Shown: positions 25,499 to 38,300 of the stretch, one piece after another
How the letters are laid out: each line of letters starts with the position of its first letter
Numbering within the stretch: position 1 is the first letter of the stretch
From: Yamagishiella unicocca
Taxonomy: Eukaryota > Chlorophyta > Chlorophyceae > Chlamydomonadales > Volvocaceae
Length of the DNA stretch: 64,000 bases
Assembly (NCBI GenBank): GCA_003116995.1
Contig: BDSL01000106.1
Coordinates: 62,001-126,000, forward strand
Reading direction: 5' to 3'
Program-made: the position numbers and the translations under genes
The notes under the pieces: model-generated
Told to the model about the DNA's origin: nothing
Databases searched by the model: none
The model's input: only the letters and a program-made list of their open reading frames with translations

Positions 25499-26568
25499 TC
25501 TTCCAGGTCTCGGGAAATGGGTTTCACCAGCGCTGCATTAAAGCTGAATCGACTTGCCGGCTAGCAGTCGTTATAGCATACTGTTTGGAAACCTTCGTAC
25601 GGGATGTTTGTTCCATGGTGCTGTACTGAAAGTTCGTTATCCGCCCCCGCCGTTCCTCATGACAGCGACATACGTGGCATGCTGGGATTGGACGGTAAGA
25701 AATGCTAGTGCCTAGACGTGTGGAGGGATATTGCCGTCAGGGGAGGGCGCTCCCTGGCGTTTTCTTATCAGCAGGGTTCCTTCTTCCAGCATCTCAAAGC
25801 CGATGCTGGTCGACTAGTAGCAATGCCGTTGTGTTTCACGCTGCTTGCTTTCTGAGGTTGTATCGGGAAAACACTCGGAAAAGTTTGGCTCTTGTGCGGG
25901 TAACATACATACTGGGGTTGGTAGTTACCGGTTCTGCCAGGTCGGCCATAGAAAGTTGGGATACGTGCTACATGAGGGATGCGGTCTACCTCATATTGCA
26001 AACCTTGAACCTGTCAAGTAGGATGGACACTGTCCTCCGCAGTCTATGCCCGCATCGCCGTCCATTCAACAGCCCTCGACCACCACATCACCAGTTGCGA
26101 AACAGAACCGAGAGCCAAACGCGAAACAGAACCGAAAGCCAAAGGACAATCCGCACCATAACGTCCTGTCCCGGAAAGGCCGGCGAAACAGGGCCTTTGA
26201 CACCTTTCGACACACTCCCTACATCCCCAGTAGCCCGGTGGCACTCACCCTCGTTATGCAACCATCCATGCCCCCTCGCGAGTTCCTACGCCCAGGACAT
26301 GCTTAATCAAAAAGCTGTCTGAGCGGAACACCCTTTTTCCATCAGATCTAAGGATCGTAACAGTGGGCTCCGCACATATTCGAAGCATAGGAACAGGACC
26401 TGCTTCGTGTGCCTTCCGCTGCCTTCCACTGTAGCATTAAAGCAAAAGTATCGCGATACTTGCACGTGCCTTGCAGACACAGCGTTGCATGCGTCGGCGC
26501 GTAAAACCTGGCGACGCTGTAGTCACCCCCAGCTCATGCCCCTGCGGACAGATTGTCTGTACATGCTC
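25499..26568. other. Intergenic region: HDAC promoter side and RS-protein 3' end
   Basis: It carries the 5' region of the HDAC gene and the 3' region of the RNA-binding gene. A 206-codon plus-strand frame (25702-26322) shows no motif and is not called. A 24-bp unit (GCGAAACAGAACCGAGAGCC...) is repeated twice at 26097-26144. No clear promoter element was recognised. Confidence 0.5.
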
Positions 26569-29500
26569 TCAGTCCTGCTCACCCTTGTCTTCGGCAGCTT
26601 TCCGGGCCGGAGATGGTGCAGGACCCTCATCACCTGACCCATTGCTCGGGGACGCCTCCCGTTCCTGTTCCCGACCCTTGTCGGCTTCCGGAGCCGGCGA
26701 CGACGCCTTCACATCGGCGTCGCGCGAGGAAGCTCGGACGTTACCTCCCCCTGCGTCTGCCCCGTCTGCTGCCTCAGCGTCACTTCCACCGTCACCAGGC
26801 CGAGCGCCTGTGGTAGCCCCCTCCTCGTCCTCCGCTTCATCAGCATCCCGCCGGTCCCGCTTGCGGTCCCTGTCCTTCTTCTCCTTCTTGTCCCGCTTGT
26901 GGTGCTTAGACTTCTTCTCTTTGCCGTCGCCGCTGCGGGTCTCAGCTCTGCGGCCACCACCGTTGCCCGCTGCCGAATCCTTCTCACGTGCCCGTCTGTC
27001 GCGGCTGCGGCTCCGGCTGCGGTCCCGGCTTTTGCTCCGGTCCTGCTGTACCGGCTTGCGGTCTCGGCTGCGATCTCGTCCACGACTGCGGCTGCGACTG
27101 GCGTTGCGCCCACCATCGCGGTCGCGGCCCCGCTCGCTGTCTTTAGCCCGCCGATCACGGCTGCGCGACCTGCGAATTCGGGAGTGCAAGACATAGGTAA
27201 ACATTTAAGCAAGCTTGGAAGCTATCCCCATTACAACGAAGCGTGCAGACCGGACAGTGCTTTTATGCAAATCGGATTTAGTTCCATTCAGACGGACCCC
27301 ATCATCCTCGCTTGCCCCAGGCACGGCCATCACCTGCTGCGGCTGCGGACCGTGCGTCTGCGCTCGCGGCTGTCTGCCCTCCGGCGTTCCCGCTCCCGCT
27401 CCTTCTCGCGCTCCTGCCGCTCACGCTCGCGGCGCTGCCGCTGCGCGCACAGGGGGCACATGAAGAATACATCATGTACTGGTACCAATAACAAAGTTGA
27501 GCGAAGCAGCAGCCTGTTTATGTGACACAAGGCATTTGTGACACCAGTATGCGCGGCATGCGCAGCGAGGCTGAACGATTTTAACCCGCATCCGCATTGA
27601 ACGGGTCCTTGTGCTCGCATTGTCAAAGCTCGAAGGGAGGTACAACGTCACCATTGGAATTGCAAACAGTAACGTTCAATGTTCGAGGGTACAGCGTCGC
27701 ACATCCTGCAAAGCGGCGCCAACTCACCTCCCGTTCACGCTCCCTTTCCCGTTCACGCTCGCGCTCCCTCTCCCGGTCCCGCTCGCGTTCCCTCTCCCGC
27801 TGCCTCTCGCGGCTGCGCTCCCTGCTGCGCGAGCTTCGCCGCCGCCGGTCCCTTGACCTTGATCGGTCCCCCCTGAAAGGCAGTTCATGGATACAGCTCC
27901 GTCTCAGCAACAGTCACCCGGATGCACGCACGCATGGAGCTGAGGAGCAACGGCGCAAGCCATGCGCAGGTACAGTGTGCAAGCGAGACCGTGAGCGCTT
28001 GCGGAGTACTGCACTTCCCAACTACCAAAAGCGGAGCTAACGCGCATACGGTATGTCCCATAGGAGTCGCATGCAATTATCTTCTTGACAAAACTGCTGC
28101 AATGCGTCCGGCACCATATTGGGGCCTACCTGCGGTCCCGCCGGTCCCGCGACCGCGATCGCGAGCGTGGTCGTCGCCCTCGAGATCGGCTACGGCTGCG
28201 GCCGCCGAGGCGGCGCGCCAGTCGAGCAGCTGCCTCCTCCGCCTCCTTCGATGGGTCCACGGAACTCACGCCGTACTTGGCCATGGCCCGCAAGTGGGCC
28301 ACCTGCTCAGTAATGGCAAACATGGCATGTACAATTGCATACCCGTCAAATCAGAAAAAGGCCTTGCGTAATGACATCGTACCGACGTACATCGTCTGTC
28401 CGGACCCCGTGCATGGTCCCCAGGACGCTTCAGTGAACCCACCCTCATCAAGGCTCACCTGGGCCGCCAATGCCGCCCCACTTTTCATGGTCTGCTGCAA
28501 CTGCTGTATTTGTTGCAGCTTCAGGGCCATGAGCGGGTTTGAAGCCATGGCCTCCTGCGCCACTGACAAGAATTGCACGCTCAGCGCCTTGTCGCCCAGC
28601 TGGTGGCCGTGGAGCGCCAGCGCTGACTGCGAATGGAGGGCCGGGTAAGGTGTTGGAGGTCACAGAGTTCATCCAGGATTATGGCATTGAACAGCAAGCT
28701 GCTAGGCCTACTTGGGTGTGCGACTTCCCCCGGAGTTCTACCGGAGCCCTGCACGCGGTCCCGCCCACGAGCATACGAACTAAGCCTACCTCAGCCAAAC
28801 CGCTCAGCAACACACCCCACCTGCGCGTCTTGGAGCGTAGCCATTTCGATCATTGCCATGTCCGTGCCAAGCATCTGCAAGTGATGTACGGCACCTAGTA
28901 CCCCAAACAGCTGCTTGAGCTGATCAGGAGTAACTTTTGTTGTAATGCTGGTTACCAATAGTGTACGCGCATGCGGGTCGACAACTGGCGCGACCGACGC
29001 CATGTGCGGAAAGGCTGCCGCCATGAGCGGGTTTCCTACTCCCAAGGCACCTGGGAGACCGCCGACCCCGGCTGTACCACCGGATAGAAACCCTGCTGCA
29101 GCGAGCGTGGCCTGTGTTGACAGTGAGGCCGCCACAGCGGCGGCGGTTGCAGGGTTGATTCCGCCAGGCTGAGCGTTGGGCAAGTTGGTCAGACCGGCCA
29201 TGCCGCCGGCGAAGCTGGAAAGGGTGCCAGGCAGTCCTTGTAGCGATGCGGAACCCGGTAGCGCGGAACCGGAATTCTGGACCGACATTCCCAGTCCTGC
29301 ATGAGCCAGGGCTGCAGCGCCAGCAGCGATGGCGGAGGACATCGCAGAGGTGCCAGCTGCGGCGCCGGTTGCTGCATTACCCGGGGCAGAGGCTGGGTCG
29401 GCAGGTGGGCCGAAAAAAACAGGGAACGGCGAGCCCTCCAGCGGCCGACCGTTAACTTCCACCGTCACATTATACGTGCCCTTTGATGGCGCCGTGTATG

Positions 29501-29912
29501 TGGCCACATACATGCCATTCTCCTTGTCCTCGATTTGCACATCAATATAGGCGGCGGACGCACCGCTAGAACCGGCCGCCGGCAGCACTTTGACCATAAC
29601 GTCGTCGCCGCCCTCCATAATCCGCTTCCCTTCCGGATCCTTGCAAATGACAAAGAGGTTGACGGGTGAGCCTGATGCGCCTCCTGCAAAGCCTGGACCT
29701 GACACGGTGCAGGTCCGGGGATCCGGCTGGCCAGGCGATTCCGAGCGCTCGCTCTCTCCATCGCTATCATCCTCGGACTCTGACTTTGGCACCTCCCTTT
29801 TTTGCTGCACGTTGGTGTCCAACCGCTTCTTCTTGGCCTCCCTGTCCTTCTCAATCTCCGCTAATAGCGCGGTCACGAGTGAACCTGCACCGGGAGGGAT
29901 AGTCGACGCCAT
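26569..29912 (-). CDS. Filamin-repeat, RRM and RS-rich RNA-binding protein
   Basis: Exons (minus): 29912-28821, 28626-28459, 28302-28130, 27872-27728, 27440-27334, 27169-26569; 761 aa, all GT-AG, frame kept. Order of domains: a charged N-terminus; a filamin-type Ig repeat at about residues 48-170 (recognised by CTVSGPGFAGGASGSP, NGMYVATYTAPSKGTYNVTV and GSPFPVFFGP); an Ala/Gly/Met-rich linker; an RRM at about 313-385 split by the first intron (LLVTSITTKVTPDQLKQLFG); and a long C-terminal RS/RE/RD domain typical of splicing factors. The layout is similar to the animal SREK1 type of SR-related protein, with an added filamin domain. Likely role: nuclear pre-mRNA splicing, with the filamin repeat as a protein-binding module. 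That role is inferred from domains; the domain calls themselves are clear. Confidence 0.9.
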
Positions 29913-31290
29913 TGTTTGAGGAAACCGCTACGCAGGGCAGCAGGTTGGAGGCCGGGCGGTGCAGAGCGCGTGCCGATCAAGCGCCGATGGGCCTGCAGTC
30001 ACCGGAGGCACGACGTCAGCAAAGCTCAGGTCTTCTGGCGTGTTACGAAAATTTGCATATAAAACATGTGTGACTTTGCCAGAAAGGAACTGACCTGCCG
30101 CGGCCGAGCCGCCAGCTAAATAGATCCGCGTGCCCTCGTGCCTTCCGTTGGCGCCTCTTCTGCCCTAAACGGCCCTAGGCCGCATACGTTGTTGCCGAGA
30201 GCGCTCAAGCTTTCTGCAGCGGGGATGAGGGTGGCGCAGGACGGGTGTTGGGGCGCCGTGGCACCTCGCAGACTTTCCGCGACGAGTGCCAACAGCAAGG
30301 ACTAGGACATAGTTCCAAAAATCAACAATTTTCTGTGAAAGTACTCAATACTATGTACTTTGTTGCCAATACGCCGTACACGCAAAAAGTCAAGCGTGGA
30401 AGAGAGTACGACTATAACAGCTTTTCCAGCAGACTGAAAGCAAATGAAATCCAGTCCGGTGCAACGACGGCCTGGCCTGAGGGGCCTGGAGGGTACGTGA
30501 CAGCCAATACACAGAATCCACTGAAGTGTTACATGCATGGCTGTCTCTCATGTTGCACGATCAAAGGGCATAGGGTTTAGGGCATATAACAAAGGGGTTT
30601 GTATCGGGACCGTGTCGGGTTCCACCTTCTCCAAGTAATGGCCAAGTCTTCTGCTGTGGTGTTTAGGCCTTCATATAAGAACTCCTCGAGAGCTTGCCAT
30701 ACGATGTGTGCAAGCGAATGGAAGGGCAGTCGCCACGTGGGCGAGACGAAAAAAACACTATCCTTCGTGATACGGATTTACATGAGCCGTCGGTATGGCG
30801 TAGCAATGTGAGCTTATTGCGAAAAAATGCACACACGGTCCTTCCTGCCTGCTACGTATGCCCTTGGGCTATAGCAGTGGCTAGCCACTCATCGGCTCGC
30901 TTTCCCTCGAAAAGAAGTAACAATGAAAAAAGTTCGAGCGGTCAATTTGGTTAGGATCACTGAACAAACACCTGTCAGAGGTTCTAATCAGCAGCTTCGA
31001 CAGGGTGAAAGAATTCCACATACTCCAAAAATGCTGGCGGTCAGAAGGTTGATCCGCCCGAAGTCACAGTCCGGTAACGCACGGGTTTGTCCTACGGTAA
31101 ACACTCCTACGTCAGCATGCGTTACATAACGGACAGGACACCGCCTGGTTGCGTAACGTCCAGCATCAAGCAACATGCCATACATAAGCATTCCCCAAGC
31201 TTGTCCTTGCTGCTACGCCGCCCGGTATGCCGTACATGATAATGAACAGCCCCAGGTACCATCCATATGTGAACATATTCACTAAATTCC
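29913..31290. other. Intergenic region between RS-protein and CEP350-like genes
   Basis: It holds the 3' end of the CEP350-like gene and the promoter side of the RNA-binding gene. The frames present are short and without motifs. A poly(A)-signal candidate for the upstream gene is noted separately at 31122-31126. Confidence 0.5.
31122..31126 (-). terminator. Candidate poly(A) signal TGTAA for the CEP350-like gene
   Basis: TGTAA on the minus strand, about 165 nt after the stop codon at 31291. TGTAA is the usual poly(A) signal of Chlamydomonas and Volvox genes. A five-base motif occurs often by chance, so the position relative to the stop is the main support. Confidence 0.4.
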
Positions 31291-32388
31291 CTAATGTGAG
31301 CCCATACGGCGCCGCCCCATCGCAGCACTCGCGCTGGCGCCACTGCGAGACGAAATCACCGGCGCCAGAAGCTCTTCCAGGTCTGACAGAACCTGTGCGG
31401 TATCGTCCACGAGGTCCGCCCAGATCAGGTCAGCCACCTCCCGCTGCACCTCAGCCTCCTCCAAGGCCAGGTCGCACCGTGCACGTTCGTCGTCTTGCGC
31501 ATCGGTGACTAGCACCTGTATCGCAGCACGCACAATCCAGGCGAAGTTAATTGCGCTACATGCGAAACGTGCAGCAACACGCGGTTGTGTCCGTCGAAAT
31601 GCGCAAGCCCCTGAGCCGATATGTGTGCCCGGTGCATACCTTGTCGATTTCTGCCGGATCACGCATGCGCATCGCCGACCAGGTCCGTAACTGCTGCTGC
31701 ACCTGCTCCACCATCTCCTTGGGACTGGGCAACGGCTTGACGATACGAGTGCGTCGCAGCCATGGCTGGCTCTGCGGCAACGCATTTGGGGAACAGGTCG
31801 CGTTTCTCAGTATGCGGAGATGCGATGCGAGCGCACGAGTGTCCTAAGCACGAGTATCTGAATCCGGTTTATCGTCACGCCGGACGCTGCCTATATACAA
31901 TCCCCTTCCTGATCATGATTTTACCCACGCACCTCAACCCGATGGGCTGCCCGGTATATGGAGAGGAGCGACTCGCTGATAGCATCGTAGATCATCTTAT
32001 TGTGGATGTGCTGGGCTTCACTGGCGTGCACCAACCGCCGCTCCTGGTCGAGGAAACCCTCCAGGCTCAAAGGATCCGCTCCGGGCACCAGGAACTGCAC
32101 AAACGAGGGGTGAGAGGTTGATAGCACGGAAGGAAGTCAGGACATGGCAAGTTATACCGCTGATTGAAAATGCATTCAACCAGCTCAGGCACTACACAGA
32201 ACACGCGCGATAACATCTAAGGCGCATGCTATAATGATGGAGGATGGCCAGACCATTTCAGACATTTAGCGCACCTCAGGCCTGTTGTCCATGAAATGCT
32301 CCATAACTTGATCAGCATACTCCGCCACTGCCGCGTGGCCAGTGGCCACGGCCGGCACATTGTCGCGCTCAATGGCAGCCTGGTCAAT
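31291..32388 (-). other. C-terminal CEP350/DUF4378-like domain of the giant gene
   Basis: The last four exons encode about 210 residues. They contain HNKMIYDAISESLLSIY, then RTRIVKPLPSPKEMVEQV, DKVLVTDAQDDE, and EVADLIWADLVDDTAQVL. From memory, human CEP350 ends with the same succession: a K-L-x-F-D-x-x-x-E helix, a conserved proline/lysine linker, an acidic D-x-I-L-V segment, and a final helix ending in L-I-x-D-T-x-D-V-L. Plant TRM proteins, which bind the FOP relative TON1, end in the related DUF4378. This segment is the main basis for the gene name. Confidence 0.75.
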
Positions 32389-35300
32389 CTGCAGTGGTGG
32401 CGGTGGCGAGCGTGCAGGACGGTCCAATCGAGGGCTATTTCCTTTGGCACGAAGTAAGCAACGCAGTCTAGCCCGTACGGGAAAGTATTTCAGACACCCA
32501 CGTTGGGTGGCGCCATGACGACGCATTTGGTGGAACCACACCGACGCGATTAGAGTGAGCGGCAAAACACCCACCTCTGGCGCAATATAGCCGGAAAGGT
32601 CAGGCTGCCAGCCATCTTCGAGCTCAGTGTCTTCGTCCGCACCTCCCCACCTGCAAAAGCAGGACGGTGGAGGGCAATGTGTCAGACACGGCGTGCAGGG
32701 ATACGACGGGCCTTATAGCCGACTTGCGTTCCCAAATGTCGCCTCCCGCCTACCGGACTGATGCACAATATTATGAAGAGGGTGCCCGGAATCAATTAGC
32801 TCAAACGCGTACCCCTCTGGCAACGCAATGCAACGCGCAATCAAGACCTACCCGAGGTCTTCATCACTGTTGAGGCCAACGCCACTGTCGTTGGGCGTTT
32901 CGTCCGCATTGCTGGTCGTCATGGCCAGGTCGCGGTCAGAGCGCTCTGGCCCCAACGCTGGCAACGCAGACGCCGTGGCCGAGGCCGTGCGGAGATTCGA
33001 TGCACCCGGTGGTTCGTACAGTGATCGCCTTGGGGAACCAAGAGAACCGCTGTCACTGGGTATTGGGCTTGGCAGGTCCAGACCCACTTCTGCACGGCAT
33101 TTCCAGTGGGATTCGAAATAAGACGTCAGAGGCATAGTGTAGAGTACGTGCGTCACACATAATGGTAAGGTGAGATGTCGGCATACGCATGTCAGACAGG
33201 GAATTCGGCCGTAAGGATGTATTCTAAGGCAACGGCAGGACATTACTGTCACAAGCCCATCGAAAGTATGCAACAGAAATTGACCCCCAGAACCAGCACG
33301 GATGGACTTCCATTGCTTGGCGCGGAAGCCGACGCACTTACCCTCATCCACCCCGGTTCCGGTGCCCAGTTCGATGTCGCCATCTAGGTCGTCCACGCTC
33401 ATGCTTATCGATTCATCCCCACCACTTGAACCGCGACTGCGGCCCTCAGGTGATTTCTATGCAAGGGCAGCGAGGGCCGCGGCGGTAAGACGCGCAAAAA
33501 CGTGTGTACGTGCACAGTGGAGACGCTTGGCCCGGAAAAACAAACAGTTGGCCCATATAGAGGCTCACCCGCGGCAGTCGTGTACGGTATGTACAAAACT
33601 ACAGGGGCAGGCAAGCCCTATGGGCTCCGTCAGCTAAGTGATGGGGACGTGCATGACGATGCCTACCTCTTTCGCCTCATCCTGCGCGTCGTCATGGTGC
33701 GATGTGACCTGGGACAACCGGTGCTTCGTCGACCGCGGCGATGACAGGGACCCAGATTGCGCTGTTGCCGCAGTTTGCTGCTCCCTTGGCTCCGCAATGC
33801 TCACCATAGCCTCGATGGCGTCCGCCACAAGCTCCTGCGGTGAGACAGAAGCCATTTTTGACGCAATGGTGCAGTATGGGGCGAGGCATGCTATGATATT
33901 TCAGAGAACACCATTGTTCAAAGGACTCTAGAGCCCCGGTATCAAGACACGGTATCAAGACACGGTATCAACAAAGGCAGGAGGCGACCTCAGCTGTCGT
34001 CACCGACCCCTAGGGCGAATAATCCAAATTTTGTACAAATTGCAGCATATGTTCATGCCAGGCACCATGACGAACCAGGACTGGACACAAACTCCCTACC
34101 TTAACAGTGGATTCTGTGATCTGGTCCACAATTTCGTCGCGACTGGGTGGCACACCTACGACTGCCTCCTCCACCTCGGAAGGGCCCTCTTCCATGTCAC
34201 TCTGGAAAGACTCGCTGGTGGCTGCGGCCGCCGCAGCCGCTGCTGCTGCCAATGCGGTCGGTGGTAGCACTGTCGTTGGAAGAATTCCTGCCATGGAAGC
34301 GCGTGCCGAAGTGGACGAGGGTGTGCCGCCCTCGTGCTCCTGTGTTTCGGAGTCCCCTCCCCAGTCCCGCGACTGGTAGGGCGATACAAGACGTGACTTG
34401 GAGCGTGACGCTGCCAACATCTCCTCGATCTCAGATTCGAAGTCGCCCTGTCGCAAGCAGGAACAAATGACATCAGGTGGCTTGACACCATGCAAGGCAC
34501 CTCCACACAGTCTATATGCTAAGTCCCTTTTGCACAAGGTTTCAAATGAATTTCGAAAGCTATCGCATAATCGCGTACAAACAAACCCACCTTTGGAAGG
34601 TCCGCCTCGGTTTCAGGTTGGTCAAGCAGGGCCTGAGCAGGGCAATAGAGGAACGGTTGAACACGTCATCTACACGACGAGGATGGTATCTTCAAATTAC
34701 GGGGTTTAAGGTGGAGGGTCCGTTAATTACCTGGAATACAGGCTTGATTGATGCCCCTGCCAGTCCTCGGGGGCCCAGGCTCCCACTGCCAAACTCCTCT
34801 TCGTCATCCGAGCCCGCAAATGCACGGAGCTGGTCTAGAAGCCCGCCTTTCAGCGCAGGATCGTCATCAACGACAGTTTCAGTCGCCGCCTCATCTCCGG
34901 GTGGGCTAGGCGTCGGCAGCGAGGCAGCTATCGGCGGAGCAGCGGCCACGGAGGTCGCCCCGGCGCCTTCAGGCTTGTAAACCGCACGGTACTCCAGGCC
35001 CTGCGAGTCGCAACAACAAAAAACCGAGCTTACTCTGGACAGAACCTTACTACCCGCATCCCATTCGCAGAAAAGCTGCTCTTATGCATTTGAAACAAGC
35101 ATCTATTCCATCCCAATGAAAACACAACCTTCCGCAGTGGATTTCCCAGATTTCCACCCTGATGTGTCCCTGTCTCTCGCACCTGCCCATCGTCGTCTTC
35201 GTCATCGCCTAGCCCTGAACGCGGTAGCGGCCCAAGACTGGTTTCGCCGTGCACGCCGCCAGCGCTGCTTCGCTGTGATGTAGGCGATGACACGGTAGGC

Positions 35301-38300
35301 GAGGAAGGCACTTCGCCCACAGTGGGCTTCGACTCGACCGCCGTTTCGTCCTTTTGTTCCTGGCTACCTCGCCCAACGGGTGACGCTGCAGCTTGGCCGC
35401 TTTCAGGCGCGGCGGCTTCACGTGCTGTCATGGCGAAAGCGGGTGGAGCTGGCGAGCTAACGGCTGTGGATGGTTGGAGTGTTGGAAGGCGGTCAATGCT
35501 TTCGTCAACAGAGAACGGGTCGTTTGCTTCTGCCTCAGGCTCCTCGTCCACGACCTGCACGCATCCAAACCACAGGGCGTTGTTAGCGACGCCGCTTATG
35601 TGTCCAAGTGAGCAGCATAGGATAGTGCGATACAACGTACTGTGCGATCCAGTGTCATAGCCAATCGGTTAGCTACAAGGAATCCAACCGCACACACCTC
35701 GCTGGCCACCTCGGACATCTCGATTGACAGCGATTTCTCAGCTGCAGGTTGTGCTGATACCGACTCCTCAGCTGTAGGCTTCGGTACTTGGGCCGGTGCC
35801 TCGGAAGCCGCTACTTCCCGAGCAGAGGGTGCACCCAATCCTGCTTCCGTATCTTCGTCGGCGTCAGCATGTTCCAAGACCTGCGAAAATACGGGTGAAA
35901 CGTGGGATTCTAGTTCCGTGCAAACGGGTTTGTCTCTGATTGCAGCAAGCCACGGCTTGGGCGTTTTCATAAACCGGTAACATTATTTGCACGTACTGTG
36001 GCCAATGACCAACTCGCAAGCTACCGTGCGCTATACCGCCGCACTAGGAAGGGCTATGGGTTACATACCTTGTACTTGGTAAGGTCGTCTGAAAGGCCCG
36101 ACGCTGAGATGTGCGAGTACTCGGCAGCAGCACCGTCCTCGTCATCATCGCCGCCAATAGCTGTGAGGACGCCTCAAAGTCAGCACGCACCACGTAGAAG
36201 TTCAAGTATCAGAAGGCGCAAAGCACATCTGCCCTGTCACACCGCACTCCCGCCAAAGCTACGTAAGCCCACGGCATGCATGCTCACCTTGCGACTCGAA
36301 TGCCGCCGCCATCTCCGCCAATTCGTCTGAGTCATCAGCGGCCAACGCCGCGCTGGTGTACATGTCGTATTCCACCACCGATTGCCGCCCTCCACTGCCT
36401 TCGCTGACAGGAGCCTCCAGATCGTCGCTGTATTCGGCGCTTGGCTCGCCGCTAGCTGCTGCACAACGGGATGGGCGTATGTGAAAGTCAATTGAAGGTA
36501 CGACAAAAGTGACTGAGACTGCAAGGACTTCATTTGGTGCATCCCTCGCCAGTTGCTAGCTGTAGAACCATCGCCCCGATGGACATCATACCCAAAGCGA
36601 CTAATGGGATTAACCGTTTACGTGAGCCCTTAAATCAGCGCACCTGCAGGCACGGGCTGCTTGGACGCTGTTGCAGAAGCATGCTGCTCGGGCTCAGACG
36701 GCTCCTTGGCAGGAGGGTCAGCAACGACAGCAGGAGGTCCTGCTGCTGCCCGCTCCTGCACCTCTGACTCCAGTGGCTTCGTGGGTTCATCATGCGACTG
36801 GGGAGGCCGCGGAATGGCCTCGTCGCTTGCTTCTGAGGCGGGCACGTCCTCGTCCAGCACCTCGTCAACCACCTCCTCCGCTTCGGCCGTTGGCCCAGCA
36901 TCCTGCTTCTGCTCGTTGTCGTCATCATTGCCCGACATGTGTAGAGCACGGGCCGACGGAGTCACCACCTCGCTGCTGGTCTCGGCATCCTCGCCCTCTT
37001 GGTCCTGTGATTCCCGCAACGTTGCAAGCCGGAAAGAGAGCCCGGAGCGCAGACCAAAGGGAGAGCCGGAAGATGGGCCGCTGCCAAGGTCGCCACTCCG
37101 AACACGGAAGCTGTGGCTTGGCGTCATGGCCTCGGACGCTGCGAAGTCATCGGGCAGTATGCCAGGTGAGCGCGCTCTGGTATGACAACAACACGACGAC
37201 AATACGACAGTTAAGAGACTGTCCTCAGGCACATCCCCGTGCCAGAGCTACCCGTCTGAAGCCACTACCGTGGCCGATGCACTTTGTGCCTCACCTTCAA
37301 TCAGGTCGGCACCGAGCATCTCCAGCAAGCCGCTGCCCTCGCCCGCAGTCATGCTCATGTCCACCAAATCAAGCTCTCCTGGGGGACAACGAACGGGCAG
37401 GTGGGAGGAGGGTAGCGGTTAGCACTCAACGAATGACACAGGTTGGAAAGTTGCATTGCGTCAGAAAATGCGGAATCTATTAGTGGCCCTTTACAGCTCA
37501 TCCGCAACCTTTAAGGTCTCACCCTCCAGCCCGTCCTCCTCTTCCAGCGGAGTTTGATAGGTGCGCCACCGTCGTGACTCAATCTGTCGTGTCTGTTGGA
37601 TGCCCCGGCCGCGGGGCACGGAGATGATGCCGCTATCCTCTCCCTCTACCTCACTGACAGCACTGGTGGACGCCTCCCCGGCAGCGGCTGCAGGCAGGGC
37701 ACGCGTGGAGGCCTCCGTAGTGAGCTGGGCAGCTGACGCAGCGTCCTGGATGGCTGCAGCCGCGGGCAGAGGGGCCGGTGGCACATCCAAGCCGAGGTCT
37801 GAGAAGTCCAGATCCTCGTCCTGGATGTCCGCCTCGGACACTTCGTCCGCTGGCTCTTCCCCGGCTTCATCTGTGGCATCTGCGCTTGCTTCGGCCTCGT
37901 CATCGGAGTAGGCTGGCGGAGACGGTGGCTGACTGATTGGATGACTGACGACGTTCGCTTCGTCCTGTGGCACCTGGGCAGCAGCGCTAATGTTTTCCAC
38001 CTCGAGCTCACTAGCAAGGCCCGTGAAATCACGCGTGTAGTCATCCAGGCCCCGCTCGTCACTGTTGGAAGCAGCTGCAGGTGAGGCACCCTCAGCCTGC
38101 TGCTCGATGACAGGTGCTGCTGCCGCTGCCACACCCGACAGCACTTCTGCTGACGGCTCAGAGGACACTGTACCAGACGTCGAGCTCTCCTCATCCACGG
38201 AGAACACAGACCCAGACTCCTGGTCTGACATCGTCTTACCACTGGCATCGGGCCCTGCTGCGGCGGCCAACTGCTCTTGGTCAGCCGCAACACTGAGAGC

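Noticed and set aside
25702..26322. 206-codon plus-strand frame between HDAC and RNA-binding genes
   Set aside because: No motif; partly made of a duplicated 24-bp unit; located in a promoter interval.
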